This document shows, piece after piece, positions 1-5,681 of a stretch of DNA of 5,681 nt. The notes beneath the pieces are model-generated. The model worked only from the letters and a program-made list of their open reading frames with translations. It did no database searches and had not been told where the DNA came from. This DNA is from Chloroflexota bacterium. Lineage in GTDB: Bacteria > Chloroflexota > UBA6077. The stretch's first letter is position 1. The number at the start of each line of letters is the position of its first letter. The translations under genes were made by a program, and so were the position numbers. The stretch spans positions 1 to 5,681 of the forward strand of contig JAJYNT010000454.1 in the NCBI GenBank assembly GCA_021786215.1, in the 5' to 3' direction.

Positions 1-126
1 CTGCCGACCTATCAGCCGCTCCGCTTCGGAGTCCCGAACCCTGCTCCAGCTCTTGCGTTCCGGGTTTCCCCGCTCCGCTGATCTCCTTCGCTCCGTTCGG
101 TGCAACTTACCGGATCTCTCGGGGCA
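1..126 (-). other. Probable 5' leader of an off-window leftward gene; hairpin-rich, no gene seen
   Basis: This stretch lies downstream of the leftward promoter at 133-161, and no convincing coding region was found in it on either strand. Short frames stay open on both strands, but their translations are dominated by Ser, Arg, Gly and Glu and look non-coding. Read as leftward RNA it can form several stems. CTCCG-AAG-CGGAG is a perfect 5-bp hairpin (19-31). CCC/GGG plus GAAC/GUUC pair across 33-39 and 57-64 with one bulged G. CCCCG near 120-124 can pair with CGGGG near 69-73. The simplest reading is an untranslated leader, possibly regulatory, for a gene beyond the left edge. I looked for hallmark T-box, SAM riboswitch and tRNA motifs and found none that fit, so the class is unknown. 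Confidence 0.35.
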
Positions 127-132
127 AAAGCT

Positions 133-161
133 ACTATAGGGCACCCTCGAGGGTAAGTCAA
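133..161 (-). promoter_or_regulatory. Leftward sigma-70-type promoter with palindromic spacer
   Basis: On the minus strand, TTGACT (156-161) is separated by exactly 17 bp from TATAGT (133-138). Each hexamer matches the consensus at five of six bases. The spacer holds a perfect 12-bp palindrome, ACCCTCGAGGGT (143-154), which would be well placed as a repressor or activator site. Transcription would start near base 126 and run off the left edge of the window. The promoter lies about 65 bp past the metY stop codon, so it probably serves the next leftward gene rather than metY. It is predicted from sequence only. Confidence 0.6.
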
Positions 162-226
162 TTCCCAAAGTTGCAGTTTCGAGCGGTGTCTCCCGTGATG
201 CTGGGGTTAGCCAGAGCTTGTTGCTC

Positions 227-1531
<1,305 letters not shown>

Positions 1532-1569
1532 TTACCCGGAGAGGGAATATTGTCATGCGCACCGATCGG

Positions 1570-1587
1570 CTTACTAGACTATGTAAG
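1570..1587. promoter_or_regulatory. Inverted repeat at the 5' end of the metY transcript (possible operator or leader hairpin)
   Basis: CTTAC and GTAAG flank an 8-base centre, forming a perfect 5-bp dyad. It lies roughly 5 to 22 bases downstream of the expected metY transcription start. It could be a repressor half-site pair or a 5' hairpin that stabilises the RNA. The arms are short, so chance is a real alternative. Confidence 0.3.
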
Positions 1588-1598
1588 AGATTGGCGTC

Positions 1599-1627
1599 AG
1601 TATAGGTGGCTGGAGGGGTGGTGTCAA
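1599..1627 (-). promoter_or_regulatory. metY promoter, near-consensus sigma-70 type
   Basis: On the minus strand a perfect TTGACA (-35, 1622-1627) is followed after exactly 17 bp by TATACT (-10, 1599-1604, five of six). The predicted start is near 1592, giving a leader of about 80 bases before the metY ATG. The -35 box begins about 21 bases past the radC stop codon, so metY can be expressed independently of radC. The leader is too short, and lacks the conserved core, for a SAM-I riboswitch. A TCTCC in the leader (1538-1542) could pair with the GGAGA of the metY Shine-Dalgarno region (1516-1520), but only weakly. Confidence 0.75.
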
Positions 1628-1648
1628 CAGCGGCCCCGGCCTTCCGGC

Positions 1649-2359
1649 TCAGTCGAAACCGAGGCCTCGCTCCTTCATGCTGAGCCAGCGCTCGCCGCGA
1701 CCGACGATCAGATGATCGAGCAGCGCCACGTCCAGCAGCTTCCCGGCTTCCACGGACTGTCGGGTCACCTGGATGTCGTCGCGGGATGGGGACGGGTCTC
1801 CGGAAGGGTGGTTGTGAACGAGCACGATAGCCGCGCAGTTCTGCCGAATGGCCTCCTTGAACAGCTCGCCCACCCGTATCAGGGAGCTATTCAAGCTCCC
1901 CTTATACACTTCGTGTATCCCCAGGACGTGGTTCTTGGTGTTGAGGAGGAGGACTCGCAGATGCTCCTGCTCCAGCAGCCCCATATCCAGCACCAGCTGC
2001 GCCGCGTCGGCGGGACAGCGGATGGCTGGGCGATCCAGGTCGGGGGCGGTTAGCAATCTCCTGCCCAGCTCCAGGCAGGCCTTCAGCTCCACCGCCCGAA
2101 CGGGGCCGATGCCCGGCACCAGGCGCAGATCCTCCACCGACGCCCTGGACAGCCCTGCCAGCCCCTGAAAGCGGCGCAGCAGCGCCTGGGCCACCTGCAG
2201 GACGTTGTGCTGGGAGGTCCCACTACCAATCAGGATGGCCAGCAGTTCTTGATTGGAGAGTGAGGGCGCACCCATGGCGGCCAGTCGTTCCCGGGGTCGA
2301 TCCTCAGGGAGCATTTCCTTGACGCCCAGGTCGTACTTCGCGGCTTCCGCCAGCGCCAT
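1649..2359 (-). CDS. radC: RadC/JAMM-domain protein (DNA repair protein RadC family)
   Basis: This is a RadC (YicR) family protein of 236 residues, within the usual family length. The N-terminal part carries RPRERLAAMG (21-30) and LSNQELLAILIGSGT (34-48), followed by a helix-hairpin-helix segment with VPGIGPVRAVEL (81-92), a typical non-specific DNA-binding element. The C-terminal JAB1/MPN (JAMM) domain has Glu150 in GIHEVYKGSLNSS and the zinc-binding motif HNHPSGDPSPSRDD (182-195), with His182, His184 and Asp195 as metal ligands. The family name comes from a radiation-sensitivity assignment later questioned for E. coli, and its biochemical role is still unclear. JAMM domains are often metalloproteases or isopeptidases. 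The start was set at ATG 2359 because GGAGG (2366-2370) is 6 bases upstream. A TTG at 2365 would directly abut that site. The gene has its own extended -10 promoter, divergent from fmt. Confidence 0.94.
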   Translation of the reverse strand: MALAEAAKYDLGVKEMLPEDRPRERLAAMGAPSLSNQELLAILIGSGTSQHNVLQVAQALLRRFQGLAGLSRASVEDLRLVPGIGPVRAVELKACLELGRRLLTAPDLDRPAIRCPADAAQLVLDMGLLEQEHLRVLLLNTKNHVLGIHEVYKGSLNSSLIRVGELFKEAIRQNCAAIVLVHNHPSGDPSPSRDDIQVTRQSVEAGKLLDVALLDHLIVGRGERWLSMKERGLGFD

Positions 2360-2365
2360 GGCCAA

Positions 2366-2370
2366 CCTCC
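2366..2370 (-). promoter_or_regulatory. radC Shine-Dalgarno site (decides the start)
   Basis: GGAGG on the minus strand sits 6 bases before ATG 2359 and directly next to TTG 2365. Only the ATG has workable spacing, so radC is called two codons shorter than the longest open frame. Confidence 0.8.
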
Positions 2371-2392
2371 ATCATAGTTGTTGATCATGGAC

Positions 2393-2401
2393 AGTATAGC
2401 A
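2393..2401 (-). promoter_or_regulatory. radC promoter, extended -10 type
   Basis: On the minus strand TGCTATACT matches the TGn-TATAAT extended -10 form, with five of six bases in the core hexamer. No reasonable -35 box is found 16-18 bp upstream. Transcription would begin near 2386, giving a leader under 30 bases. Confidence 0.5.
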
Positions 2402-2411
2402 TGGTGGATGA

Positions 2412-2420
2412 TGGTATGAT
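2412..2420 (+). promoter_or_regulatory. fmt promoter, extended -10 type
   Basis: TGGTATGAT matches TGn-TATAAT at five of six core bases. A TGGACA lies upstream (2388-2393), but its 21-bp spacing is too long to count as a normal -35. The predicted start is near 2427, leaving about 42 bases of leader before fmt. The element lies only 10 bp from the divergent radC -10, so the two promoters share the same DNA face and may interfere with each other. Confidence 0.5.
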
Positions 2421-2468
2421 GTTGCCGGCGCTCGCTGTTCGTTGCCCAGGGGGCTCAGGAGGTGACAG

Positions 2469-3422
2469 ATGGTCTCTCCCCGGTCGATAAGGATTGTGTT
2501 CATGGGGACCGCGGCTTTCGCGGTGCCTTCGCTGGAGGCACTTCTTCGAGAAGGTTACCCTGTTGTGGGGGTGGTCTCTCAGCCGCCCCGCTACGCCGGA
2601 CGAAGTAGGAGGCTGACCCCTCCACCCGTGATGGATGCGGCCACGGGGCTGGGGTTGCCGGTGCTGACGCCCGAGCGGCTGAGGGCATCGGAGTCAGTGG
2701 CTTCCCTGGCGGACCTCAGACCGGAGCTCATCGTCGTCGCGGCTTACGGTCAGATCCTTCCCCAGTCGTTGCTGAGCTTGCCGCCCAGAGGCTGTCTGAA
2801 CGTTCACGGTTCCCTGTTGCCTCGCTGGAGGGGAGCTTCGCCGATCCAGGCCGCGATCCTGGCGGGTGACGATGTTACCGGAGTTACCATCATGCGGATG
2901 GATGCTGGCATGGATACTGGGCCGGTGCTGGTCCGGAGGTCGACCCCCATCACGGATGAGGATTCTGCGCCGGAACTGGAGAAGCGGCTGTCCACTATGG
3001 GGGCCAAACTGCTGGTGGATGCGCTACCCAGCTATCTGGACGGGCTGCTGGCCCCCGTTCCCCAGGATGAGTCGCTTGCCACTTACGCTCCGATCATAAA
3101 GAAGAGCGATGGTCTGATCGACTGGTCCCGTTCGGCGGTGGAGATCTGGCGGGCCAGCAGGGCGTACAAGCCGTGGCCGGGGAGCTACAGCTACTGGAAT
3201 GGTCGGCTGGTGAAGATCATTTCGTGCTGGCCGGCGGGCACCGCCGGGGTGATCGCCTCTCCAGGGACGGTAGTAGCCGTGGCCCCTGGACGGGAAGCCG
3301 GGGTGGTTACCGGTGCCGGGGTCTTGAGGCTGTTGGAGGTGGCGATGGAGGGGGGGCGACCGATGTCGATCGGCGATTTTCTCGTCGGCCATCGAGATTT
3401 CATCGGGAGCCGTCTCTCGTGA
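2469..3422 (+). CDS. fmt: Methionyl-tRNA formyltransferase
   Basis: Fmt transfers a formyl group from 10-formyltetrahydrofolate to the amino group of initiator Met-tRNA in the cytosol, enabling normal bacterial translation initiation. The 317-residue protein has the usual two-domain length. The N-terminal Rossmann-type domain starts at RIVFMGTAAFAVPSLEAL (8-25). The catalytic region contains AAYGQILP (91-98), NVHGSLLPRWRGASPIQ (111-127) and MDAGMDTG (144-151). Asn111, His113 and Asp149 correspond to the E. coli triad Asn108, His110 and Asp146. The C-terminal tRNA-binding barrel follows YAPIIKKSDGLIDW (206-219) and includes RAYKPWPGSY (231-240). One oddity is GTAAFAVP, where most family members have GTPxFAVP. 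The ATG start is supported by AGGAGGT (2457-2463), 5 bases upstream. The usual partner def is not adjacent here; rlmN follows after 94 bases. Confidence 0.97.
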   Translation: MVSPRSIRIVFMGTAAFAVPSLEALLREGYPVVGVVSQPPRYAGRSRRLTPPPVMDAATGLGLPVLTPERLRASESVASLADLRPELIVVAAYGQILPQSLLSLPPRGCLNVHGSLLPRWRGASPIQAAILAGDDVTGVTIMRMDAGMDTGPVLVRRSTPITDEDSAPELEKRLSTMGAKLLVDALPSYLDGLLAPVPQDESLATYAPIIKKSDGLIDWSRSAVEIWRASRAYKPWPGSYSYWNGRLVKIISCWPAGTAGVIASPGTVVAVAPGREAGVVTGAGVLRLLEVAMEGGRPMSIGDFLVGHRDFIGSRLS

Positions 3423-3464
3423 CCGGGAGGGGACCATACCTGCACAGGTTGGGGCTAGCTGGGA

Positions 3465-3473
3465 TGGTATACT
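3465..3473 (+). promoter_or_regulatory. rlmN promoter, extended -10 type
   Basis: TGGTATACT in the fmt-rlmN gap matches TGn-TATAAT at five of six core bases. No good -35 box sits at the normal distance; TTGGGG (3449-3454) is only 13 bp away. The expected start is near 3480, giving a leader of about 37 bases. rlmN can also be reached by read-through from fmt, since no terminator is visible between them. Confidence 0.55.
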
Positions 3474-3516
3474 TTGGTGTGAGGTTACGGCCATCAGCGA
3501 GTCAAGTCGAGGCGAT

Positions 3517-4650
3517 GTGATCACTTTGGAAAAGCAGGACAATAGATCGCTCACCGACATGGATCAGGCATCGATGGAGGAGATGGTTGTTTCAATGGGA
3601 CAACCGTCGTTCCGAGGGCGCCAGCTTTTCCATTGGGTTCACGGTCGCCTGGAGGCGGATCTGGGCCGGATGGTGAACCTGCCCAGATCCCTCCGGGAGG
3701 AGCTATCAAATCGACATAAGGTGGTTCAGGCTGAGCTCGATAGCGAGCTGGTGTCCGCCGATGGCATGACCAGGAAACGGCTGCTGCGGTTGGCGGACGG
3801 CCAGCGGGTCGAGGCAGTCCTCATGGAAGCGCCCTCCCCAGGGCACGAAGTGGACCGATATACGGTGTGCGTGTCAAGTCAGGTTGGCTGTGCCATGGGC
3901 TGTTCCTTCTGCGTTACCGGCCAGATGGGGTTCGCGCGTCAATTGTCGCCGGGCGAGATCGTGGAGCAGCTGTACCACTTCGAGAGAGAACTGCAACAGT
4001 CTTCTCTGGAGAGGGGAGGGTTGGAACGGCGTCTGGTGACCAACGTGGTGTTCATGGGCATGGGGGAGCCGCTGGCCAATTACGATGCGGTCATCTCGAC
4101 CATTCGGCTGCTGATCTCCCCTGAAGGGATGGGGATGGGAGCCCGACGCATCACCATCTCGACCTCTGGGCTCGTGCCTCAGATAGACCGGTTGGCCGCG
4201 GAAGGGCTTCAGTTGGGGCTCGCTATCTCTTTGCACGCGGCGACCGACGAGGTGCGTGATCGAATCATGCCCATCAACCGCAGATACCCCATCGCACAGT
4301 TGTTGCAGGCGGCCGCGCGCTACTCCTCCGTCTCCAGCCGGCGTGTCAGCTACGAGTACACGATGATAGAGGGCGTGAACGATACAGTCGCCCAGGCTCG
4401 TCAACTCGCTCGCATGCTCTCCGGACAGCTGTGCCATGTGAATCTCATCCCCATGAACCAGTCGCTAGATCCGGCGTTAAGACCCTCCAAACCGGACAGG
4501 ATTGCCGCCTTCCGAGAGCTACTGGAGGAGGCACACATCCCATGCACCGTGCGCGAGACGAAGGGGCGGGACATACTGGCAGCTTGCGGGCAACTCAGAT
4601 ACACTGAGCAGGCCAGAAGGAAGCCCAAAGCCGTCAGATCAAGCTCGTGA
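3517..4650 (+). CDS. rlmN: Dual-specificity 23S rRNA / tRNA adenine-C2 methyltransferase, radical SAM
   Basis: RlmN methylates C2 of A2503 in 23S rRNA and of A37 in a subset of tRNAs, using two SAM molecules and a [4Fe-4S] cluster, which tunes decoding and peptidyl-transferase function. The 377-residue protein aligns from SLTDMDQASMEEM (11-23), the N-terminal helical domain, to the end. The cluster motif CAMGCSFC gives Cys125, Cys129 and Cys132, the same numbers as in E. coli. Cys118 (TVCVSSQVGC) and Cys357 (ILAACGQL) match the catalytic cysteines, the latter being the mCys355 equivalent. GMGEPLANY (181-189), STSGLVP (215-221), AISLHA (236-241) and LIPMNQ (310-315) are further family motifs. 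GTG is chosen because the conserved N-terminal domain needs residues before the next ATG (3559). The Shine-Dalgarno GAGG (3509-3512) is weak and only 4 bases away. The resistance enzyme Cfr is related, but the housekeeping context favours RlmN. Confidence 0.96.
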   Translation: MITLEKQDNRSLTDMDQASMEEMVVSMGQPSFRGRQLFHWVHGRLEADLGRMVNLPRSLREELSNRHKVVQAELDSELVSADGMTRKRLLRLADGQRVEAVLMEAPSPGHEVDRYTVCVSSQVGCAMGCSFCVTGQMGFARQLSPGEIVEQLYHFERELQQSSLERGGLERRLVTNVVFMGMGEPLANYDAVISTIRLLISPEGMGMGARRITISTSGLVPQIDRLAAEGLQLGLAISLHAATDEVRDRIMPINRRYPIAQLLQAAARYSSVSSRRVSYEYTMIEGVNDTVAQARQLARMLSGQLCHVNLIPMNQSLDPALRPSKPDRIAAFRELLEEAHIPCTVRETKGRDILAACGQLRYTEQARRKPKAVRSSS

Positions 4651-4661
4651 GGGCCAACTGC

Positions 4662-4736
4662 AGGTAGCATTCCGACAGGCCTGCCTCGCGGCGCGGTTCA
4701 TAGACAGCGTAACAGTCTGGAGAAGGCAGCCTACCT
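4662..4736 (+). other. Nested inverted repeats after the rlmN stop (possible RNA structure)
   Basis: Three short stems nest concentrically. AGGTAG (4662-4667) pairs with CTACCT (4731-4736), CTGCC (4681-4685) with GGCAG (4725-4729), and AGAC (4702-4705) with GTCT (4715-4718). They begin 11 bases past the rlmN stop and end just before the REP-like element. There is no T-run, so this is not a standard terminator. It could protect the rlmN mRNA end or be a decayed outer part of the neighbouring repeat. The arms are 4-6 bp, so chance cannot be excluded. Confidence 0.25.
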
Positions 4737-4741
4737 TGATT

Positions 4742-4844
4742 GTCATGCCCGACCTGATCGGGCATCCAGGGGTCCACGGCGATGTGGAGGAGTGGCCTCA
4801 CGAGGAGATGGGATGCCTGGACCCCCGCCTTCGCGGGGGGTGAC
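4742..4844. repeat. REP/MITE-like element: two inverted 29-mers flanking a small hairpin
   Basis: The left unit (4742-4770) and the right unit (4816-4844, inverted) both begin GTCA, end TCCAGG when read outside-in, and are 29 bases long. Each folds on itself. The left has an 8-bp perfect stem (ATGCCCGA/TCGGGCAT, loop CCTGA). The right has a 7-bp stem (CCCCCGC/GCGGGGG, loop CTTC). Stem pairs differ between the units while pairing is kept, which points to selection for the hairpin. The centre (4771-4815) has a third hairpin, GAGG/CCTC (4787-4799). Units of the form GTCAT-CCCG-hairpin-CGGG-ATCCAG recur in many unrelated bacterial genomes, to my recollection; I have no search to confirm it here. 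The element carries no transposase and sits in the rlmN-rpe gap, ending 44 bases before rpe. No target-site duplication is clear. Confidence 0.7.
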
Positions 4845-4878
4845 GAAGGAGAGGCTGCGGGTGACGTTGGCAATAGGC

Positions 4879-4883
4879 GGAGG
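4879..4883 (+). promoter_or_regulatory. rpe Shine-Dalgarno site (decides the start)
   Basis: GGAGG ends 5 bases before GTG 4889. An earlier in-frame GTG at 4883 overlaps the site itself and could not use it, so the start is placed at 4889. No promoter was recognised between the REP-like element and this site. Confidence 0.8.
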
Positions 4884-4888
4884 TGCCG

Positions 4889-5563
4889 GTGAGAATCAAG
4901 TTGGCCCCCTCGATCCTCAGCGCCGACTTTGCCCGGTTGGGCGAGCAGGTGCGAGCCGCGGAAGAGGCGGGCGCGGATTACATTCACGTCGATATTATGG
5001 ATGGCCATTTTGTCCCCAACCTGACCATGGGGCCAGGGGTGGTGGGGGCGGTGCGCCGAGTAACATCTCTTCCCCTCGACGTTCACTTGATGATCGAGTC
5101 TCCGGATTCGTTGCTGTCCAGCTTCGTGGAGTCCGGGGCGAGCACGATCACGGTGCACCAGGAAGCCTGTAATGTCCATCTCCACTACCTACTTTCGAAG
5201 ATTCGGGACATGGGGGTGCGTGCTGGTGTCGCGGTGAACCCGTCCACTCCTATTGCAGTCCTGGAGGAGGTGCTTGGTCTAGCGGATCTGGTGCTGGTGA
5301 TGACGGTTAACCCTGGCTTCGGGGGCCAGAAGATGATCCCCGCGACCATCGAAAAGGTTCGGCGACTGGCCTCATTGATGTCCGCTCAGGGGAGTAGGGC
5401 CGAGATAGAGGTGGACGGTGGGATCACCCCGGAGAACGCCGGTGGACTCGTGGCGGCGGGGGCTCAGGTTCTGGTGGCGGGGAGCAGCGTTTTCAATGGA
5501 CAAGCGTCGGTGGCGGAGAATGTGGCGGCTTTGCGGCGTGCTATCGAAGCTTCCGCCTGCTAG
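4889..5563 (+). CDS. rpe: Ribulose-phosphate 3-epimerase
   Basis: Rpe interconverts D-ribulose 5-phosphate and D-xylulose 5-phosphate in the cytosol, linking the oxidative and non-oxidative pentose phosphate branches (or the Calvin cycle where present). The 224-residue product is a TIM barrel of standard length. Motifs in order are LAPSILSADFARLG (5-18, Ser8 near the substrate), HVDIMDGHFVPNLTMGP (33-49), DVHLMIESP (64-72), VNPGFGGQ (140-147, phosphate loop), IEVDGGI (173-179) and VAGSSVF (196-202). Metal-binding and catalytic residues His33, Asp35, His66 and Asp176 are all present, with Asp35 and Asp176 as the acid-base pair. GTG 4889 is chosen from the Shine-Dalgarno spacing and matches the start of E. 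coli Rpe. rpe is probably transcribed from rlmN across the REP-like element, or from a promoter I cannot see. The coding sequence looks intact. Confidence 0.96.
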   Translation: MRIKLAPSILSADFARLGEQVRAAEEAGADYIHVDIMDGHFVPNLTMGPGVVGAVRRVTSLPLDVHLMIESPDSLLSSFVESGASTITVHQEACNVHLHYLLSKIRDMGVRAGVAVNPSTPIAVLEEVLGLADLVLVMTVNPGFGGQKMIPATIEKVRRLASLMSAQGSRAEIEVDGGITPENAGGLVAAGAQVLVAGSSVFNGQASVAENVAALRRAIEASAC

Positions 5564-5583
5564 CGATCAGGAAAGCCGGCGAG

Positions 5584-5621
5584 ACTCTGTCCTGGGACCA
5601 AGCCGCCATCAGAGTGGGCGG
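5584..5621 (+). other. Competing stems in the rpe 3' region
   Basis: ACTCTG (5584-5589) can pair with CAGAGT (5610-5615). CCGCC (5603-5607) can pair with GGCGG (5617-5621). The two cross, and a one-base connecting loop is too short for both to form together, so they would be alternatives. No ORF or known RNA family is recognised here. It may simply be a structured 3' UTR. Confidence 0.25.
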
Positions 5622-5631
5622 AGGAAACATA

Positions 5632-5656
5632 AAACCGGTGCCATCGGCACCGGTTT
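5632..5656. terminator. Hairpin terminator downstream of rpe, probably bidirectional
   Basis: AAACCGGTGCC and GGCACCGGTTT form a perfect 11-bp stem with a 3-base ATC loop, 68 bases after the rpe stop. On the plus strand the stem runs into TTT then CCC, a short U-tract. On the minus strand it is followed by TTTTATGTTT, a better U-tract, so it may also end transcription arriving from the right. An outer pairing GGGCGG (5616-5621) with CCGCCC (5665-5670) could enclose it. Confidence 0.8.
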
Positions 5657-5681
5657 CCCGTTGACCGCCCGAAGAGAAGGG

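Noticed and set aside
2..139. Possible C-terminal end of a plus-strand gene entering from the left
   Set aside because: The frame is open to a TAG at 137-139, but the translation is almost only Ser, Arg and Leu, other frames are equally open, and a good minus-strand promoter overlaps its end.
3024..3560. Minus-strand 178-codon open frame over the fmt end and rlmN start
   Set aside because: It is antisense to two conserved genes and has a low-complexity Pro/Arg/His-rich product.
3517..4650. Cfr-type antibiotic resistance methyltransferase
   Set aside because: Sequence numbering and motifs match housekeeping RlmN, it sits in the conserved fmt..rpe context, and no mobile-element or resistance genes are nearby.
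4502..4843. Plus-strand 113-codon frame ending in ...LDPRLRGG
   Set aside because: It begins inside rlmN in another frame and its C-terminus is simply the translated REP-like element, a common source of false hypothetical proteins.
4634..5185. Minus-strand 183-codon frame across the rlmN-rpe gap
   Set aside because: It is the reverse translation of the repeat element and antisense to the rpe start, with no domain seen.

Overview
This is a GC-rich bacterial chromosomal window holding five complete housekeeping genes and little obvious accessory DNA. The divergent layout and the fmt-rlmN-rpe order suggest a free-living bacterium outside the Enterobacteria. I lean tentatively to Chloroflexota because of the high GC, the mixed start codons and the shortened fmt..rlmN..rpe cluster, but no ribosomal RNA or lineage marker is present, so this placement is a guess.

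The left half is transcribed leftward. radC (1649-2359) is followed by metY (227-1510), an O-acetylhomoserine sulfhydrylase for methionine synthesis. metY has its own near-consensus sigma-70-type promoter (1599-1627). Left of metY, a second leftward promoter (133-161), with a perfect 12-bp palindrome in its spacer, fires into about 126 bases of hairpin-rich DNA with no convincing ORF. This is probably the 5' leader of a gene beyond the left edge.

The right half is transcribed rightward. fmt (2469-3422, methionyl-tRNA formyltransferase), rlmN (3517-4650, radical-SAM rRNA/tRNA adenine C2 methyltransferase) and rpe (4889-5563, ribulose-phosphate 3-epimerase) are followed by a strong hairpin terminator (5632-5656). 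fmt and radC diverge from a short region with two face-to-face extended -10 promoters. rlmN also has an extended -10 promoter. The gap between rlmN and rpe contains a 103-bp REP/MITE-like element made of two inverted, hairpin-forming 29-mers around a third small hairpin.

Functionally, metY supplies methionine, fmt formylates initiator Met-tRNA, and rlmN spends the methionine-derived cofactor SAM on 23S rRNA and tRNA. rpe belongs to the pentose phosphate pathway and is probably here through the ancestral fmt..rsmB..rlmN..prkC..rsgA..rpe gene order. Two starts were moved to fit their Shine-Dalgarno sequences: radC to ATG 2359 and rpe to GTG 4889. I see no convincing sign of a new defence, mobile or biosynthetic system. 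The items most worth checking are the hairpin repeat upstream of rpe and the palindrome-containing promoter and leader at the left edge.
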